Position numbers and translations under genes: made by a program
The notes under the pieces: generated by a model
Databases searched by the model: none
The model's input: only the letters and a program-made list of their open reading frames with translations
Told to the model about the DNA's origin: nothing
From: a virus
IMG/VR virus record: IMGVR_UViG_3300030202_003733
Coordinates: 109,201-173,200 of that record
Length of the DNA: 64,000 nucleotides
Reading direction: 5' to 3' (one strand)
Shown here: in pieces, positions 20,362-30,143 of the stretch
Position numbering within the stretch: position 1 is the stretch's first letter
Layout of the letters: every line of letters begins with the position of its first letter

Positions 20362-23300
20362 CTACTCCTTACATGGTGGCGGCCTCAATGACCTCCACAT
20401 CCACCATTTAATTTTCATACCCTCATTGCTTTTTACCCTAGAATTTCTTGCAAAATCCTCCCCAGGGGAGTCAAGATCTTCGTCTACAAAGTCAAAGTTG
20501 CCAACATTAAGTGCTGTCTTAAATATCTGCTTGGAAGAATATTTACTCTCTTTAAATACATTAGTTCTTTCCCAATTCCTAAAGCCTTTTTTAAAACCAA
20601 TTTTTGTACCACCCTCTTTAAACCACCCATCGCCATATCTGTCACCGTATGAATAGTCACCATTATACTCAAGTTCACCAGCATCAACTAACTCCCTAGT
20701 TGGGCCGCCTCTGCCAATGGACGGCAAGAAAGCACGCAAACAAAAGACTGTAACAACAGACAGTATCCTCTCCAGTGGGAAACAATATTTAAATAGCATC
20801 TTGTACTCTGGCTCTTCTATAATTTGGCAGATCAAATCAGGGAGGTAATTTGTTTGATACGAATTTATTTCGTCTATAACTTCCTCAAATGTAAGAGACA
20901 TATCTATGGGTTTTTCTGTTGATACCAAAGGTGTCAGATACCTCGTGGTAACTGAGAAGGCCTTGTTTTCGTTGGCGTATGCCTCGTTAACTGAGACGCC
21001 TCCTATACCAGTCTCTGCTAGATCAGTAGCAGTTGGAATATATGAAATTCTTAGCCCCATACTTAAGTTTTGAAAAATAGCGGACGCTTCGTCATCCGAC
21101 AAACCAGAAATGTATGTTTCAAACTCATCTAGGTTTACAACTTTTTTTAATTTACTATCTCTGTCGGGGGAACCGGCAAAATCCTCGACAAGAATATATT
21201 TCTCCAAAACAAAAGGCCAGTCTTCAAAACTGTCTCCTTCTCTTAGATAAGGATTTGTTTCGTTCGTGTCCCTAGATACGTGGATTGGTCCGCCCGAAGG
21301 AACACTTTCATAAATCCAATTATCGTTTCCAAAAAATACATCAACCATGTTAGAAAGCGGAGGCGAAGTTTTTTCAATAAACATCTCAGACGCCCTCTCT
21401 AATTCATCAGAGACATACCTTCTCAAGAGTATTTTTGCATTGGCAATCACATCATCATCGTCAAGAAACTCGTATAAATTGTCTTTTTTGGCTTCTATTA
21501 AAGATCTTGGATCCGAACCACGGGTGGACACCGGGGGCTCCCATTCGTCCCTTACCTTGTTAAACAGAAATAATCTTGCTTCTTTTTCAAGTGGGGTCTC
21601 ATCTTGTATCTCACCGATATCTATTCTCTTTTGATATATTTGAACCGCCATCTCTAAAAAGGACAACATATACCTTCTGTTTCGAGGGAATGGGACGTTG
21701 TATTTTTTGCCCCTCCCAATATCAATCATAGACTCAACCATATCTTCTACGACATATGAAGAAAATACATCGGAATACATATCTCCAAATTTAGGCCTAA
21801 ACAGGGAGAATGTACTTAGACCTTTTAGCATGGCCTCCAACAAATAAACTCTAATAGTTGCATTTATACTCCCCTCAATTGCGGCGACCTGGGAGCCTCT
21901 TAGCATCCTGTCGAACGGCTCTTCAATAATTTTATATTTTGGAGAGTCAAGTTGGAATCTATCGTCATCTTTAACTTTTTTAAATAATTCGTCACATCTG
22001 TTTTTTATTTCTATAAAGTTGCCAAGTGAGCTTCCTGTGGTAGTCGGGTCGTCACAGGAGTGTATCTCAGGCACAAGTTCTTGTGAGAGTTTGAGCCACC
22101 CAGTATATTTTGGATCCTGTATATAGAATGGTGGGTTATCCGTTGTTCCCCCGTATTCATTTACAGCTTGGTCTAGTGTCAAACCTAAATCGTTATCTTG
22201 GTGGAAATAAACAATTTTTGGTAGAGCGTCGTCCTTGGGCATCCCTGTCTCAGTATCTATAGCACCTTTATATCCAAAGGTAAAAGCTTTTCTATTTGTA
22301 GATACTTTTTCTACTATCCGACTAAAAAATCCATCGTTAATAGTGTTAAAAACAGAAGACTCAAAATGTGGTCTAATGTCTTCAGAAAATCCCACACCCG
22401 CTGTTTCAGAGGCATCCTGCCACAACTCGGTTATGTATTGGCCCCAAACGTGAGATGGGTTTGAAACGTTATATAGGGATGTTATTAAATCGGAAGTTGG
22501 TTGATCAATAAAGTCTGCTGATCGATATGTTAATTCAGAACCGTAGACTCTATCATCGGTGATTCTTATACGACACCTGTTATCTAATACATCATCCCCA
22601 GCCCACCAATCATATTTAACTGTAAAGTCGTACAAGTCGCTGCTTTCTTCGTCCTCAGAGCGGTAATCATTATATTTCATAACCATAGCAAATGTATCAG
22701 CTTTATTAAATGATTTGTTGAGACATTGTTGTCCCCACTCTGGGTCCATCTCATCTTGTAGGTGTCCAGCTACCTTATCAGGGAATCCACCCACAGCAGG
22801 TGGCTGACCTACAATATCTGGTGCATCGTCGGCGTCGTCTGCTGGACCCCCTGCAATGCCATACGGATTGAGAAAATACGGGATAGTCCAAAAAGCCCTC
22901 TCATTGTTTCTAATAAGCTTCCACTCGTCTCTAGGGGGGTTGATCCTAGTCCCCCTGGAACCATAAATATTCAACAAACCGGGGCCAAGAAAGCGTTCGA
23001 AGTTTGTGTGTTGTGTCAAGCCTCTTCCACGAGAATCAGCTAACACCATGTTTATAAATCCATCAGGGCCAACAAGATCTTGTGTGAACTGAAAATCCAT
23101 TACGCCAAATAAACTTGTAAAAATCCTTGAAGCCATATCTGCTGCAATTGGATCTATGTACGGCAATAAGCCTTGTTGGTTGGGGTCTTCCGGGTCGTCT
23201 AGGATGTCCGGGAAGAACTCAGACAGATCACCCTGCCCCTGTAGGAAGTTGGCTAGTGCCTCTAGCTCCTCACCCAGCCTGTCTCTTAAACTACAAAGCT

Positions 23301-26300
23301 GATCCTGTATACATTCCTCAGACACTCCCTTCTCCCTTAATAGGGCTGCCCTGGTGTCGCTGAATGTTTGGAGGAGGCCCAGATCGTCACAAAGAGAATC
23401 GGCGATTGGCAATTCAAAAGCATCCACTGTGCAGAGGACATCTAAATTCATAAACGCACCCATTGCAGCGAAGAAGGACAATACAGATTCGTCGTCGGGG
23501 AAACACTCAGCAAGCGGTGCGGTCATGGGATCGGCAGAAATAGTTTCTCTTACAATCTTAAGGGCTGTTGGGGAAGCCTTGCCTTGGATAAGATCTAGCA
23601 ACTCACACTGTGTTATGACAGCCGATATATTATCTATCATGCGACCAACCATATCCGGTGTTGCCTCAATACAGCCAATAGTAGATATAATATCGGTCAT
23701 CGCTGCATTCGCCTCTTCCTCAGAAATATCTCCACCTTCACAAAGTGAAGAAACCAGAATATCCCTAAGATCAGCAGGATCTTGACTTCTATCCTTACAA
23801 ATCTCCTCAACAATTAACCTTAATATGGTTTGTAGGATGACTATAACAAGGCGAATCATAAGCTCCTCAAGGATCAACATAAGATTTTTCCACAACAATC
23901 GGCTCCAATCAGCCGTTTTAAGTTTAGGAAAATCAGGCATAGTGAGGGCTATTTTTAATTTACAGATGTCTGTTTTTAACTGTGGTAATTTAATGAAGTC
24001 TTTAAGCGGGGGTGAGAATAGTGGTGGTACCGGACAGAATTTATCAATTTTTTGTATTGCTGCAATGGCGATACCAACGCCTGGAAATGTTTCTAGTGTT
24101 TCTAGAAATGGCTCTATCAATATATCAGCCTGGGTATCAAGCAGGTTCACCACAGCTTCCTTAAGGTTTCCGAAGTCGCCTGGGTTGGGGTAGCCGGTAT
24201 CAACAGTGCCCACTCTTTCGGCTGTGCTTGGCGGAGCGCCCAAAGCTATGTTCTTGCCCTCTTTGCTACTATAACTTGTCGGGTATAACGGGGGCGGAGG
24301 CGGAATGTCGTCGACCGTTTTTTGTATTATTGCCTGTAAGAGTGGCATTGCTTGTGGGTAAAAGTCTTTTACCGCTCCTATTATTAAATCTTGTATTTCA
24401 GGAGGAAGCTCAGACAGCCATTCTATAAATGCATCTTCATCCATGCCCCTAAGTGCGGATTTTAAAACGATTGTTATAGCGTCCTCGTACCCAAGAGCGT
24501 TCAAGATACAATCTACCACAGACTTAATAAGCTCAACCCATCCACACCAACCCATCTGGTCTAGTAAATGAGTGTAGAGTTGTCTGAGATCGTCTAGTTG
24601 ACCTCTTACAAACATCTCTGGGAGTTCCTCGATAAATCTATCGCTAGCGAGATATTCCTTGAGAGACATATCAACAATCCTGCTGACTATTTTATCCTTC
24701 TCTGCATCTTCGAGTATTTTCCCATCTACCAAAAGACATGGATTTTTATTAAACTCGGCAGCTATGGCATCACGAAGAGAGTTCATCGCGTTCTTCATAA
24801 ACTTTTCGTTAGGCACAAAATCCACACTGGTCTGGCAGGAGCCCTCGGCTGAATCGATGCCGTCACCACCTTCCTCAGTGGGGGCTGTGGGGTCTGGCCC
24901 ATACACAACCTCGGGTAGCGCTGGGTAATAGTGTCTGGTGTAAAATTCTAACCAAGGCATGGGATTTCTTGCCATGACATCCCTGTTCATAATCGGAAGC
25001 TGCCATACAAACGCCATAGTTTGCTGCATTGTTATTGGCGGCCTTATTTTAAGACCGGGCAGGCCTTTGGTTAGTTCCTCCGGAAGGCATCCCTTTTCCC
25101 TAACTTTTATAAATTTTAATGATAGGTCGGGGTTAAATCTTATCTCTAGTTTATCGACGATTGAAATTGGATAACCGTTCTCTTTAACAAATAAGCGAAG
25201 CTCTTTTTCAAATGATTTAAGCCTTTTAACTTCTTTAATTAAATCAAAATTTGGTATATAAGCCCCCTGCTCATAGGCCCAAGCGGAGTATGTTTTTTCA
25301 TGGGCCAACATAGACTCAGAAACTTTTACTATCATGTCTGTAAATTGGCCCATATCAAACACAACAAACTTTTCTCCAGTGTCTAAATCAATTTCAGGAT
25401 TAGTTTGAACGGCTCTCATGACTGGGTTCTCAGGAATTCTATTAAACTCCTCCGCGTCCACTGTGACGAGTATCCTTGTGGCTATTAAGGGTTGTGGGGG
25501 CATGTAGTAGTCGTCCACACGAGCCGAGCCAACAAACACAAGCCCTTGTCTAGTCAGGCCCGTGCTGCCCTCCTGAAGCGAGGCCTCAGTACCAATTTCA
25601 GTTGCGCTTAACTCAGAATCATAAAACTCAACAAAATCTACCTTATCATAGAATTTTTTTATTTTTCCTACGCCCTCACCAATAAATGAATTTAAATATT
25701 CTTCCGAACAATCAGTTGTGGCACCGTCCCCTTTTGCTTCGACAACCGCACAATAAAGACATCTCCTTGGATCAAAAAATATGTCATTTACTTCTCTTGT
25801 TGTCCAATTCGGCAAAAACACAGACTCTTGTTCAACACAAGTATCTATAGTACTTTCAGTTGATGTAAATAATTGTTCCTCGTCACAATCAGCAGTATTT
25901 ATTCCTGCTGCAACCAGAGTGTCCCCAAGTATATCTTCTTCAGTTGGTTCTTCGAGGCCTTCTAGGACCTCATCTCCATACCAATATAATGAATCATTTG
26001 CAGTCGCCCTAGTTATATAATTACCTCTCGCCTCATACCACGCCACAACAGGTTCCTCGACATCGTATAAATTATCACGCAAAGTAAAAGACCATGTTGG
26101 ATCAAAGAAAGCTTCGTATACCCGCCTCTCTAAATCATCTAAATAGTCCTGGGCGATTTCAACAGCCTCTTGCCAGTACTCAGTTCTCTCCTCGCTTCCA
26201 GGAAGTTGTCCGGTTGCAACTTTAAGAAGGTAATTCGACTGGCCTTCTAGGAGCATGGTAACAACGCCTTGCTGCTCAGAAATCGCTATAAGTATATCTG

Positions 26301-26970
26301 TTCTTAATTGTTCAGGGCCACTTCTTTCACCGCCCAGACCGACCGGGAAAATACCAACCGGATATAGCCGCCCGCCTCGCTGCTTACGCGTTCCAGCGCC
26401 AGCGACCATTATCACTCCATCTTCTAGGGGCCAGGACTTTTCTGTTCTGTCGAGATACCCACCCCAAGATCTTGGAGGATCAGCGGCATCAAAAGCTTGT
26501 GTTGCTCGCGGATCGATACCATAAAATGGGCCACCATCCTGATATGACTCTTCGCTTCCCATCCCCCACTCTAAAAATCCATAAGTAAAAGCATTTATGC
26601 GTGTGGCGATGCTCGGGTCGCGATCTGGATCTAGAAACCCGCAACCAAAAGAATTAGGGTCGCTCAAGACTGCGTGATCGTAGGGTGCAAAATCTGTGAA
26701 AACATCACACGGATATAATTCTTCTATCGGGTCGTCGAGTACATCGTCGCCACCACTTCCGCCACCTCCACCACCTCCACCGGAAGGAGGGTCAACGAGA
26801 AGTTCGGGGACACACTCTCCCAACACGCAGACATAACCATCAGCACAATCGCTACTATCACTGCAAGGTGAGCCGCCGCCTGCTCCATCTACACCACCGA
26901 GGCCACCGTCACCGGTGTCTTCGCCTTCCTCGGTCGCGTCTTCTGCTGGGCCTGAGTCTATACCATTCAT
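20362..26970 (-). CDS. Giant baseplate-module protein (2202 aa) with N-terminal Cys motif
   Basis: ATG 26970 is preceded by AAGGAG at 10 nt, and a stop lies just upstream in frame, so the start is firm. Residues about 34-56 carry a compact disulfide-type motif with four Cys (C-x5-C-x5-C-x5-C spacing, including GYVCVLGECV), followed by a Gly/Ser linker. Similar motifs occur in secreted bacterial proteins. The remainder is acidic, rich in Asp-Pro-Glu, contains many further Cys, and has long predicted helices (about 870-1250), including a hydrophobic stretch near residue 1080 that could resemble a membrane segment but sits inside a soluble-looking context. No catalytic motif was found. It lies 5 nt upstream of the gp25-like gene and downstream of the baseplate-type genes at 26985-28601, so a central baseplate or hub role is likely. 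The family is not recognised. Confidence 0.75.
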   Translation of the reverse strand: MNGIDSGPAEDATEEGEDTGDGGLGGVDGAGGGSPCSDSSDCADGYVCVLGECVPELLVDPPSGGGGGGGGSGGDDVLDDPIEELYPCDVFTDFAPYDHAVLSDPNSFGCGFLDPDRDPSIATRINAFTYGFLEWGMGSEESYQDGGPFYGIDPRATQAFDAADPPRSWGGYLDRTEKSWPLEDGVIMVAGAGTRKQRGGRLYPVGIFPVGLGGERSGPEQLRTDILIAISEQQGVVTMLLEGQSNYLLKVATGQLPGSEERTEYWQEAVEIAQDYLDDLERRVYEAFFDPTWSFTLRDNLYDVEEPVVAWYEARGNYITRATANDSLYWYGDEVLEGLEEPTEEDILGDTLVAAGINTADCDEEQLFTSTESTIDTCVEQESVFLPNWTTREVNDIFFDPRRCLYCAVVEAKGDGATTDCSEEYLNSFIGEGVGKIKKFYDKVDFVEFYDSELSATEIGTEASLQEGSTGLTRQGLVFVGSARVDDYYMPPQPLIATRILVTVDAEEFNRIPENPVMRAVQTNPEIDLDTGEKFVVFDMGQFTDMIVKVSESMLAHEKTYSAWAYEQGAYIPNFDLIKEVKRLKSFEKELRLFVKENGYPISIVDKLEIRFNPDLSLKFIKVREKGCLPEELTKGLPGLKIRPPITMQQTMAFVWQLPIMNRDVMARNPMPWLEFYTRHYYPALPEVVYGPDPTAPTEEGGDGIDSAEGSCQTSVDFVPNEKFMKNAMNSLRDAIAAEFNKNPCLLVDGKILEDAEKDKIVSRIVDMSLKEYLASDRFIEELPEMFVRGQLDDLRQLYTHLLDQMGWCGWVELIKSVVDCILNALGYEDAITIVLKSALRGMDEDAFIEWLSELPPEIQDLIIGAVKDFYPQAMPLLQAIIQKTVDDIPPPPPLYPTSYSSKEGKNIALGAPPSTAERVGTVDTGYPNPGDFGNLKEAVVNLLDTQADILIEPFLETLETFPGVGIAIAAIQKIDKFCPVPPLFSPPLKDFIKLPQLKTDICKLKIALTMPDFPKLKTADWSRLLWKNLMLILEELMIRLVIVILQTILRLIVEEICKDRSQDPADLRDILVSSLCEGGDISEEEANAAMTDIISTIGCIEATPDMVGRMIDNISAVITQCELLDLIQGKASPTALKIVRETISADPMTAPLAECFPDDESVLSFFAAMGAFMNLDVLCTVDAFELPIADSLCDDLGLLQTFSDTRAALLREKGVSEECIQDQLCSLRDRLGEELEALANFLQGQGDLSEFFPDILDDPEDPNQQGLLPYIDPIAADMASRIFTSLFGVMDFQFTQDLVGPDGFINMVLADSRGRGLTQHTNFERFLGPGLLNIYGSRGTRINPPRDEWKLIRNNERAFWTIPYFLNPYGIAGGPADDADDAPDIVGQPPAVGGFPDKVAGHLQDEMDPEWGQQCLNKSFNKADTFAMVMKYNDYRSEDEESSDLYDFTVKYDWWAGDDVLDNRCRIRITDDRVYGSELTYRSADFIDQPTSDLITSLYNVSNPSHVWGQYITELWQDASETAGVGFSEDIRPHFESSVFNTINDGFFSRIVEKVSTNRKAFTFGYKGAIDTETGMPKDDALPKIVYFHQDNDLGLTLDQAVNEYGGTTDNPPFYIQDPKYTGWLKLSQELVPEIHSCDDPTTTGSSLGNFIEIKNRCDELFKKVKDDDRFQLDSPKYKIIEEPFDRMLRGSQVAAIEGSINATIRVYLLEAMLKGLSTFSLFRPKFGDMYSDVFSSYVVEDMVESMIDIGRGKKYNVPFPRNRRYMLSFLEMAVQIYQKRIDIGEIQDETPLEKEARLFLFNKVRDEWEPPVSTRGSDPRSLIEAKKDNLYEFLDDDDVIANAKILLRRYVSDELERASEMFIEKTSPPLSNMVDVFFGNDNWIYESVPSGGPIHVSRDTNETNPYLREGDSFEDWPFVLEKYILVEDFAGSPDRDSKLKKVVNLDEFETYISGLSDDEASAIFQNLSMGLRISYIPTATDLAETGIGGVSVNEAYANENKAFSVTTRYLTPLVSTEKPIDMSLTFEEVIDEINSYQTNYLPDLICQIIEEPEYKMLFKYCFPLERILSVVTVFCLRAFLPSIGRGGPTRELVDAGELEYNGDYSYGDRYGDGWFKEGGTKIGFKKGFRNWERTNVFKESKYSSKQIFKTALNVGNFDFVDEDLDSPGEDFARNSRVKSNEGMKIKWWMWRSLRPPPCKE

Positions 26971-26984
26971 CCGTCATTAACTCC

Positions 26985-27974
26985 TTAATTTGACCTATTG
27001 TGGCGCGAGCCAATCCACCGGCCACCGCTTGGTTTCATATATTTATTAACCACAGAAAGCTGGTTTGCTTTAAAGACATGAAGCTGTGTCTTAACTAGAG
27101 CTAAATCGTTTATTAATGTATTAAAACTTTTTATAATTAAGTTTGGATCTGGGGCTGTCGGGGACCCGAATCCTGGGGCTATGTGAGTGTGGAATCCTAT
27201 GTAGCTAAAGAGGTCCATGCTGTAAGTAACAAAGTTATCAATGATGCCTGCTAGCTGACCTATAAGACCGTCAGCGGGATCAGCAACCTCCACAAGACAA
27301 TCTGCAAGTTCAAAGGCCTTCGTGATCGGCTGAAGCCTCATCTGTGTCACAGGGGCTCCATCCACTAAATAATTATCAACATTGTCATCATTACCCGCTA
27401 TAAGATCAATACCATAAATAGTACTTATATCACCGCCTTGAGAGTTAGAATCACCAACAGGGGAAGTAGTTAATTTTATACCCTCTCTGCCAACAATTCT
27501 AATCGCATCTGCCTTCATGCCTATGGCTGACCTAGCCTTAGAGAGGCCAACAGTGCCCCTTGGCAAACCCAGATAACCATCTATGTCTGCCTTTTGACTT
27601 ATATAAATTCGCGCTGCGTCAGATATAAAGTTAGGGTTTGCAAAAGTGTCTGTGTCTGCACCAGCTCCCATCCTTCCGACCACCATATCGATCATGCCCG
27701 CTTGGGTGTGTCCATCTCCGCCATAGCCACTTGCCCTACTGCCAAACCTATCCCTACCGAAAACAATCCATTGATTGTTTTCATGACTTATAACCTTTTC
27801 GCACTCTGCTCTGTTCAAACGCGGAATTGGCTCAGTGAGCTTTGTACAATAATAGCCCTGTTTACCAATTGAAGCTTCAACCTCTTTAGCAGCCTTGTTC
27901 CACGCTCTGCTTAGCTTTTTATTAAGTTTTTTGTGGTCTCTAGACTCATTATTTTTACCTATTCCTAATGGCAT
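26985..27974 (-). CDS. Conserved phage baseplate-module protein (329 aa)
   Basis: ATG 27974 has AAAGGATAAG upstream. The N-terminus is basic, and a Cys-containing segment around residues 42-60 is followed by GRDRFGSRASGYGGDGHTQAG. The most distinctive part is around residues 150-175, where ADAIRIVGREGIKLTT gives a beta-strand pattern typical of phage hub or spike OB/beta-helix regions. The C-terminal third is helical with HTHIAPGFG near residue 270. No enzymatic signature is visible. It precedes the 2202-aa gene by 14 nt and follows the 204-aa OB-like gene by 12 nt, which points to the baseplate hub or spike. This is position-based inference. Confidence 0.65.
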   Translation of the reverse strand: MPLGIGKNNESRDHKKLNKKLSRAWNKAAKEVEASIGKQGYYCTKLTEPIPRLNRAECEKVISHENNQWIVFGRDRFGSRASGYGGDGHTQAGMIDMVVGRMGAGADTDTFANPNFISDAARIYISQKADIDGYLGLPRGTVGLSKARSAIGMKADAIRIVGREGIKLTTSPVGDSNSQGGDISTIYGIDLIAGNDDNVDNYLVDGAPVTQMRLQPITKAFELADCLVEVADPADGLIGQLAGIIDNFVTYSMDLFSYIGFHTHIAPGFGSPTAPDPNLIIKSFNTLINDLALVKTQLHVFKANQLSVVNKYMKPSGGRWIGSRHNRSN

Positions 27975-27986
27975 ATATCTTATCCT

Positions 27987-28601
27987 TTACCCGTTACTAC
28001 CAAGCGGTTGTGCGGTATTTTCAGATTTTGAAAATAAATCTTTCGCAGGCTCGCAGATACTTCTAGATGACCCTATGGCTTTTCGCAAAAATTTTAAATA
28101 TTTACCGAAAACCATATTTTTTTGATCTTCAAAATCAACCTCAATTTTATCGCCGGGATTGGGGAACACCATGTCGGGACTTTCAGCATAAAAGACAGGG
28201 TACATGGCATATATCATCCTGTCTTGAATACCCTTTTCAGTCTTAAGAGCCTCTGGGTCAGTGATGCAAGGGACGGGCAGGTCAGGGAATAAGCCGTGAG
28301 GTTTTGCTATGACCTTTATTATGGGTCTGGGGTCTGCTGCTCTACAGAACTTGCCCATCATTGGCACAGTCCCGGTTGGATCCACATAGGATAGTAGACA
28401 TGTGGCCTGATAGGGCCCCTCCTTTAAACCAGCCTTGAGGGCATCCGAGTATACTTTCTCGATAGCCATCTTGACGGTGTCTAAAGTTCCGGCTGAACCG
28501 GGGTCAAGTTTTAAACCAAACCTTTCAAAATTGATATTTTGAAAATTTTCTAAATCTACATCATTTAATATAGTAGTCAGGTCATCGCTTAAATCAGCCA
28601 T
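27987..28601 (-). CDS. Baseplate-module protein, possible OB-fold hub component (204 aa)
   Basis: The open frame extends to 28631, but CAGGAGGCGG lies just before the internal ATG at 28601, so translation should begin MADLSDDLTT. That start gives an 8-nt overlap with the stop of the preceding gene, a junction type used repeatedly in this window. Residues about 155-175 (NPGDKIEVDFEDQ) resemble the barrel strand of OB-type hub or spike domains, where PGD-x-V is common. The segment GTVPMMGKFCRAADPRP is also beta-rich. There is no catalytic motif and the family is not recognised. Its neighbours are the gp55-like sigma upstream (two genes away) and a baseplate-type gene downstream. Confidence 0.6.
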   Translation of the reverse strand: MADLSDDLTTILNDVDLENFQNINFERFGLKLDPGSAGTLDTVKMAIEKVYSDALKAGLKEGPYQATCLLSYVDPTGTVPMMGKFCRAADPRPIIKVIAKPHGLFPDLPVPCITDPEALKTEKGIQDRMIYAMYPVFYAESPDMVFPNPGDKIEVDFEDQKNMVFGKYLKFLRKAIGSSRSICEPAKDLFSKSENTAQPLGSNG

Positions 28602-28890
28602 CGTCTGCCGCCTCCTGTTGAATGAGGTCAAACAACTCTTCCCTGTCCTGCGACGACAGTATCTCCGACTCGTTTTGTTTTTTATGAATTATATTACTAA
28701 CTTTCACTAATTGTTCATTCGAGCGCTGCAATGTTTCGACATACTTAGAAGCTATGAGCCCCACTTCTTTGTGATGCTCCTCGCTTCTTGCTATATAAGA
28801 CATAACATCATCGAGAAGCTGTCTTGTAATGGAGCGGTCGCTTTCTATGTTGCTGATTGCTTTTTCTAAATAGTGATCTAATTTTTTCAT
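28594..28890 (-). CDS. Small helical phage protein (98 aa), unknown function
   Basis: CAAGGCGACAT lies directly before the ATG at 28890, so the start is taken there rather than at the longer frame's ATG 28908. This gives an ATGA overlap with the gp55-like gene. The protein is almost entirely helical and charged (LDHYLEKAISNIESDRS, then LRS-type heptads through SKYVETLQRSNEQLVKVSN), consistent with a small coiled coil. There are no Cys pairs, membrane segments or catalytic residues. Translational coupling to the late sigma upstream and to the baseplate-type gene downstream is the only functional hint. Confidence 0.65.
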   Translation of the reverse strand: MKKLDHYLEKAISNIESDRSITRQLLDDVMSYIARSEEHHKEVGLIASKYVETLQRSNEQLVKVSNIIHKKQNESEILSSQDREELFDLIQQEAADDG

Positions 28891-29582
28891 ATGTCGCCTT
28901 GATTCCATTTAAACCTAAAGGACCTGTACTTAAGCCTAATTTTATTTAAGTTATTTACAACTTGTTTTGTGTTTAAGCCAGTGGCCTCTCTAATATATAA
29001 GTAAATAGCTTTCTTGTTAAAAATTTCTATTTTATCACTTGCATCCATCAGGTCCTTGACGGCATTGAGAACCTTCAATTCATTAACCTTCATAGAACCT
29101 GTGTCCCAGCTTTCTATCTCATACCAGAGCGAAGACCAGAATTCATTTTTTTCTCTGTCCTCGTCATAAAGATTAAAAGTAGCTAGATATTTTATCTCCA
29201 AATCTTTTGGAACATCCTCTAGTTCTACTTCTCTCTTGGTCTTTTGATTATTCTTTTTGACCTTGTGGATAAACCAATTCTTAGTTATAACACTAAAATA
29301 TGAAAAAGCCTTCGACCCCTTTGAGGGATCAAATTTTTCAAGAATGGTAGTCAGCCATATCTTGCACTCCTCCCTGAGGGAATCAATATTTGGCAAGTTT
29401 GTAAATTTATACGTAAAAACAATTTTATCAACCAGTTCACTAAACGCCGGTTCTATATGTTCAACATACAACTGGGTCCTTTCTCTAGGGTCCATGGAGG
29501 AGTTGTACCTTATAATGGCACCTTCAGTTACAGAAGTAAAATAACTTTTCCCCTTTTTTCTACGCCGTCTCCGAGTCGCCAT
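28887..29582 (-). CDS. Late-gene RNA polymerase sigma factor, gp55-like (231 aa)
   Basis: Two ATGs lie 6 nt apart. GAGGAGG sits at the correct distance from the second, so the start is set at 29582 (MATRRRRRKKGK). After a very basic N-terminus, residues about 60-105 match the sigma region-2 pattern of T4 gp55-type factors: SLREECKIWLTTILEKFDPSKG followed by AFSYFSVITKNWFIHKVKK, where the Phe-Asp-x-x-Lys-Gly and Phe-Ser-Tyr-Phe elements are the hallmark. The C-terminal segment (EATGLNTKQVVNNLNKIR) looks like a helix-turn-helix, which is more than T4 gp55 itself carries. In T4, gp55 directs host core polymerase to TATAAATA late promoters with help from gp33 and the sliding clamp. It heads the baseplate genes here. 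Confidence 0.8.
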   Translation of the reverse strand: MATRRRRRKKGKSYFTSVTEGAIIRYNSSMDPRERTQLYVEHIEPAFSELVDKIVFTYKFTNLPNIDSLREECKIWLTTILEKFDPSKGSKAFSYFSVITKNWFIHKVKKNNQKTKREVELEDVPKDLEIKYLATFNLYDEDREKNEFWSSLWYEIESWDTGSMKVNELKVLNAVKDLMDASDKIEIFNKKAIYLYIREATGLNTKQVVNNLNKIRLKYRSFRFKWNQGDI

Positions 29583-29877
29583 CGTCATCCTCCTCTATTT
29601 CTTCTTCAACCTCGGTCAACAAGAGGATTGACTCATAATCATCAAATAATTCTGCTAGACCCCTTGCGTGTCTCAGTAGAGCCTTCAGTGTTTCGTCCCC
29701 ATAAAACATCTCCAGCCCATACACTTTATTTAAATGATTTCCAAACTTAAGCACTTCATCATATAAGTCATTTAGATTCTCAGAAATATATAATAAATTA
29801 GACAAAAGTTTTCTTGTATACCAGAACAAGAAAATATTTAGCGAAAAAGATACAGCCAATAAAAAGTATTCTACCAT
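29560..29877 (-). CDS. Small membrane-anchored acidic protein (105 aa)
   Basis: One N-terminal hydrophobic segment at residues 4-22 (EYFLLAVSFSLNIFLFW) is followed by a basic residue pair, a helical middle, and a strongly acidic tail (EVEEEIEEDDDGDSE). This suggests a single-pass protein with its C-terminal domain in the cytoplasm. The ATG at 29877 overlaps the upstream stop (TAATG) and has AAGGGG. Its last 23 nt overlap the start of the gp55-like gene, so the two are probably translated together. The family is not recognised. Similar small anchored proteins occur near late-regulation genes in T4-like phages, but that is a recollection of context and not evidence of function. Confidence 0.65.
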   Translation of the reverse strand: MVEYFLLAVSFSLNIFLFWYTRKLLSNLLYISENLNDLYDEVLKFGNHLNKVYGLEMFYGDETLKALLRHARGLAELFDDYESILLLTEVEEEIEEDDDGDSETA

Positions 29878-30143
29878 TAAATTTTATGCCCCTTCTTAAG
29901 CGTCTGCTTTTCTTTTTTGATCTCTCCCCTTGTGTCCTCTATAAATTCCTTTACAAGGTCCCCAGGGCTACCTCCACCCTGGGGGGCATCAGACTTAGTC
30001 GTAAATATAGCCGGCTCTCTAGCAAGCGAACCATAGGTGCTACAAGCCGAACATTTATCGTCGGCTCCCAGAATAGAAGTCATAGAGTGAACATAAGTTT
30101 GAGTCGCCATACATTCAAGGCACCTATAAATGTATCTAGGCAC
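29877..30143 (-). CDS. Zinc-ribbon protein, FmdB-like N-terminus (88 aa)
   Basis: The longest frame starts at TTG 30167, but the family N-terminus M-P-x-Y-x-Y-x-C-x-x-C fits a start at GTG 30143 (MPRYIYRCLEC), with AGGA 7 nt upstream and an 8-nt overlap with the upstream stop. Two Cys pairs, CLEC at about residues 8-11 and CSAC at about 31-34, form a single zinc ribbon as in FmdB-type proteins. The C-terminal half is charged and likely flexible or helical. Short zinc ribbons of this type are thought to bind nucleic acid or act as transcription accessory proteins. It lies between a possible gp33-like gene and the membrane protein upstream of the late sigma factor, which fits a regulatory role. 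Confidence 0.65.
   Translation of the reverse strand: MPRYIYRCLECMATQTYVHSMTSILGADDKCSACSTYGSLAREPAIFTTKSDAPQGGGSPGDLVKEFIEDTRGEIKKEKQTLKKGHKI

Noticed and set aside
26750-26790. Short CCACC-type repeats that could suggest a repeat array
   Set aside because: They encode the Gly-rich linker of the 2202-aa protein; no spacers or palindromic repeats are present, so it is not CRISPR.
29560-29582. Programmed frameshift between the membrane-protein gene and the sigma gene
   Set aside because: The 23-nt overlap is explained by two separate starts with their own Shine-Dalgarno; no slippery heptamer is seen.
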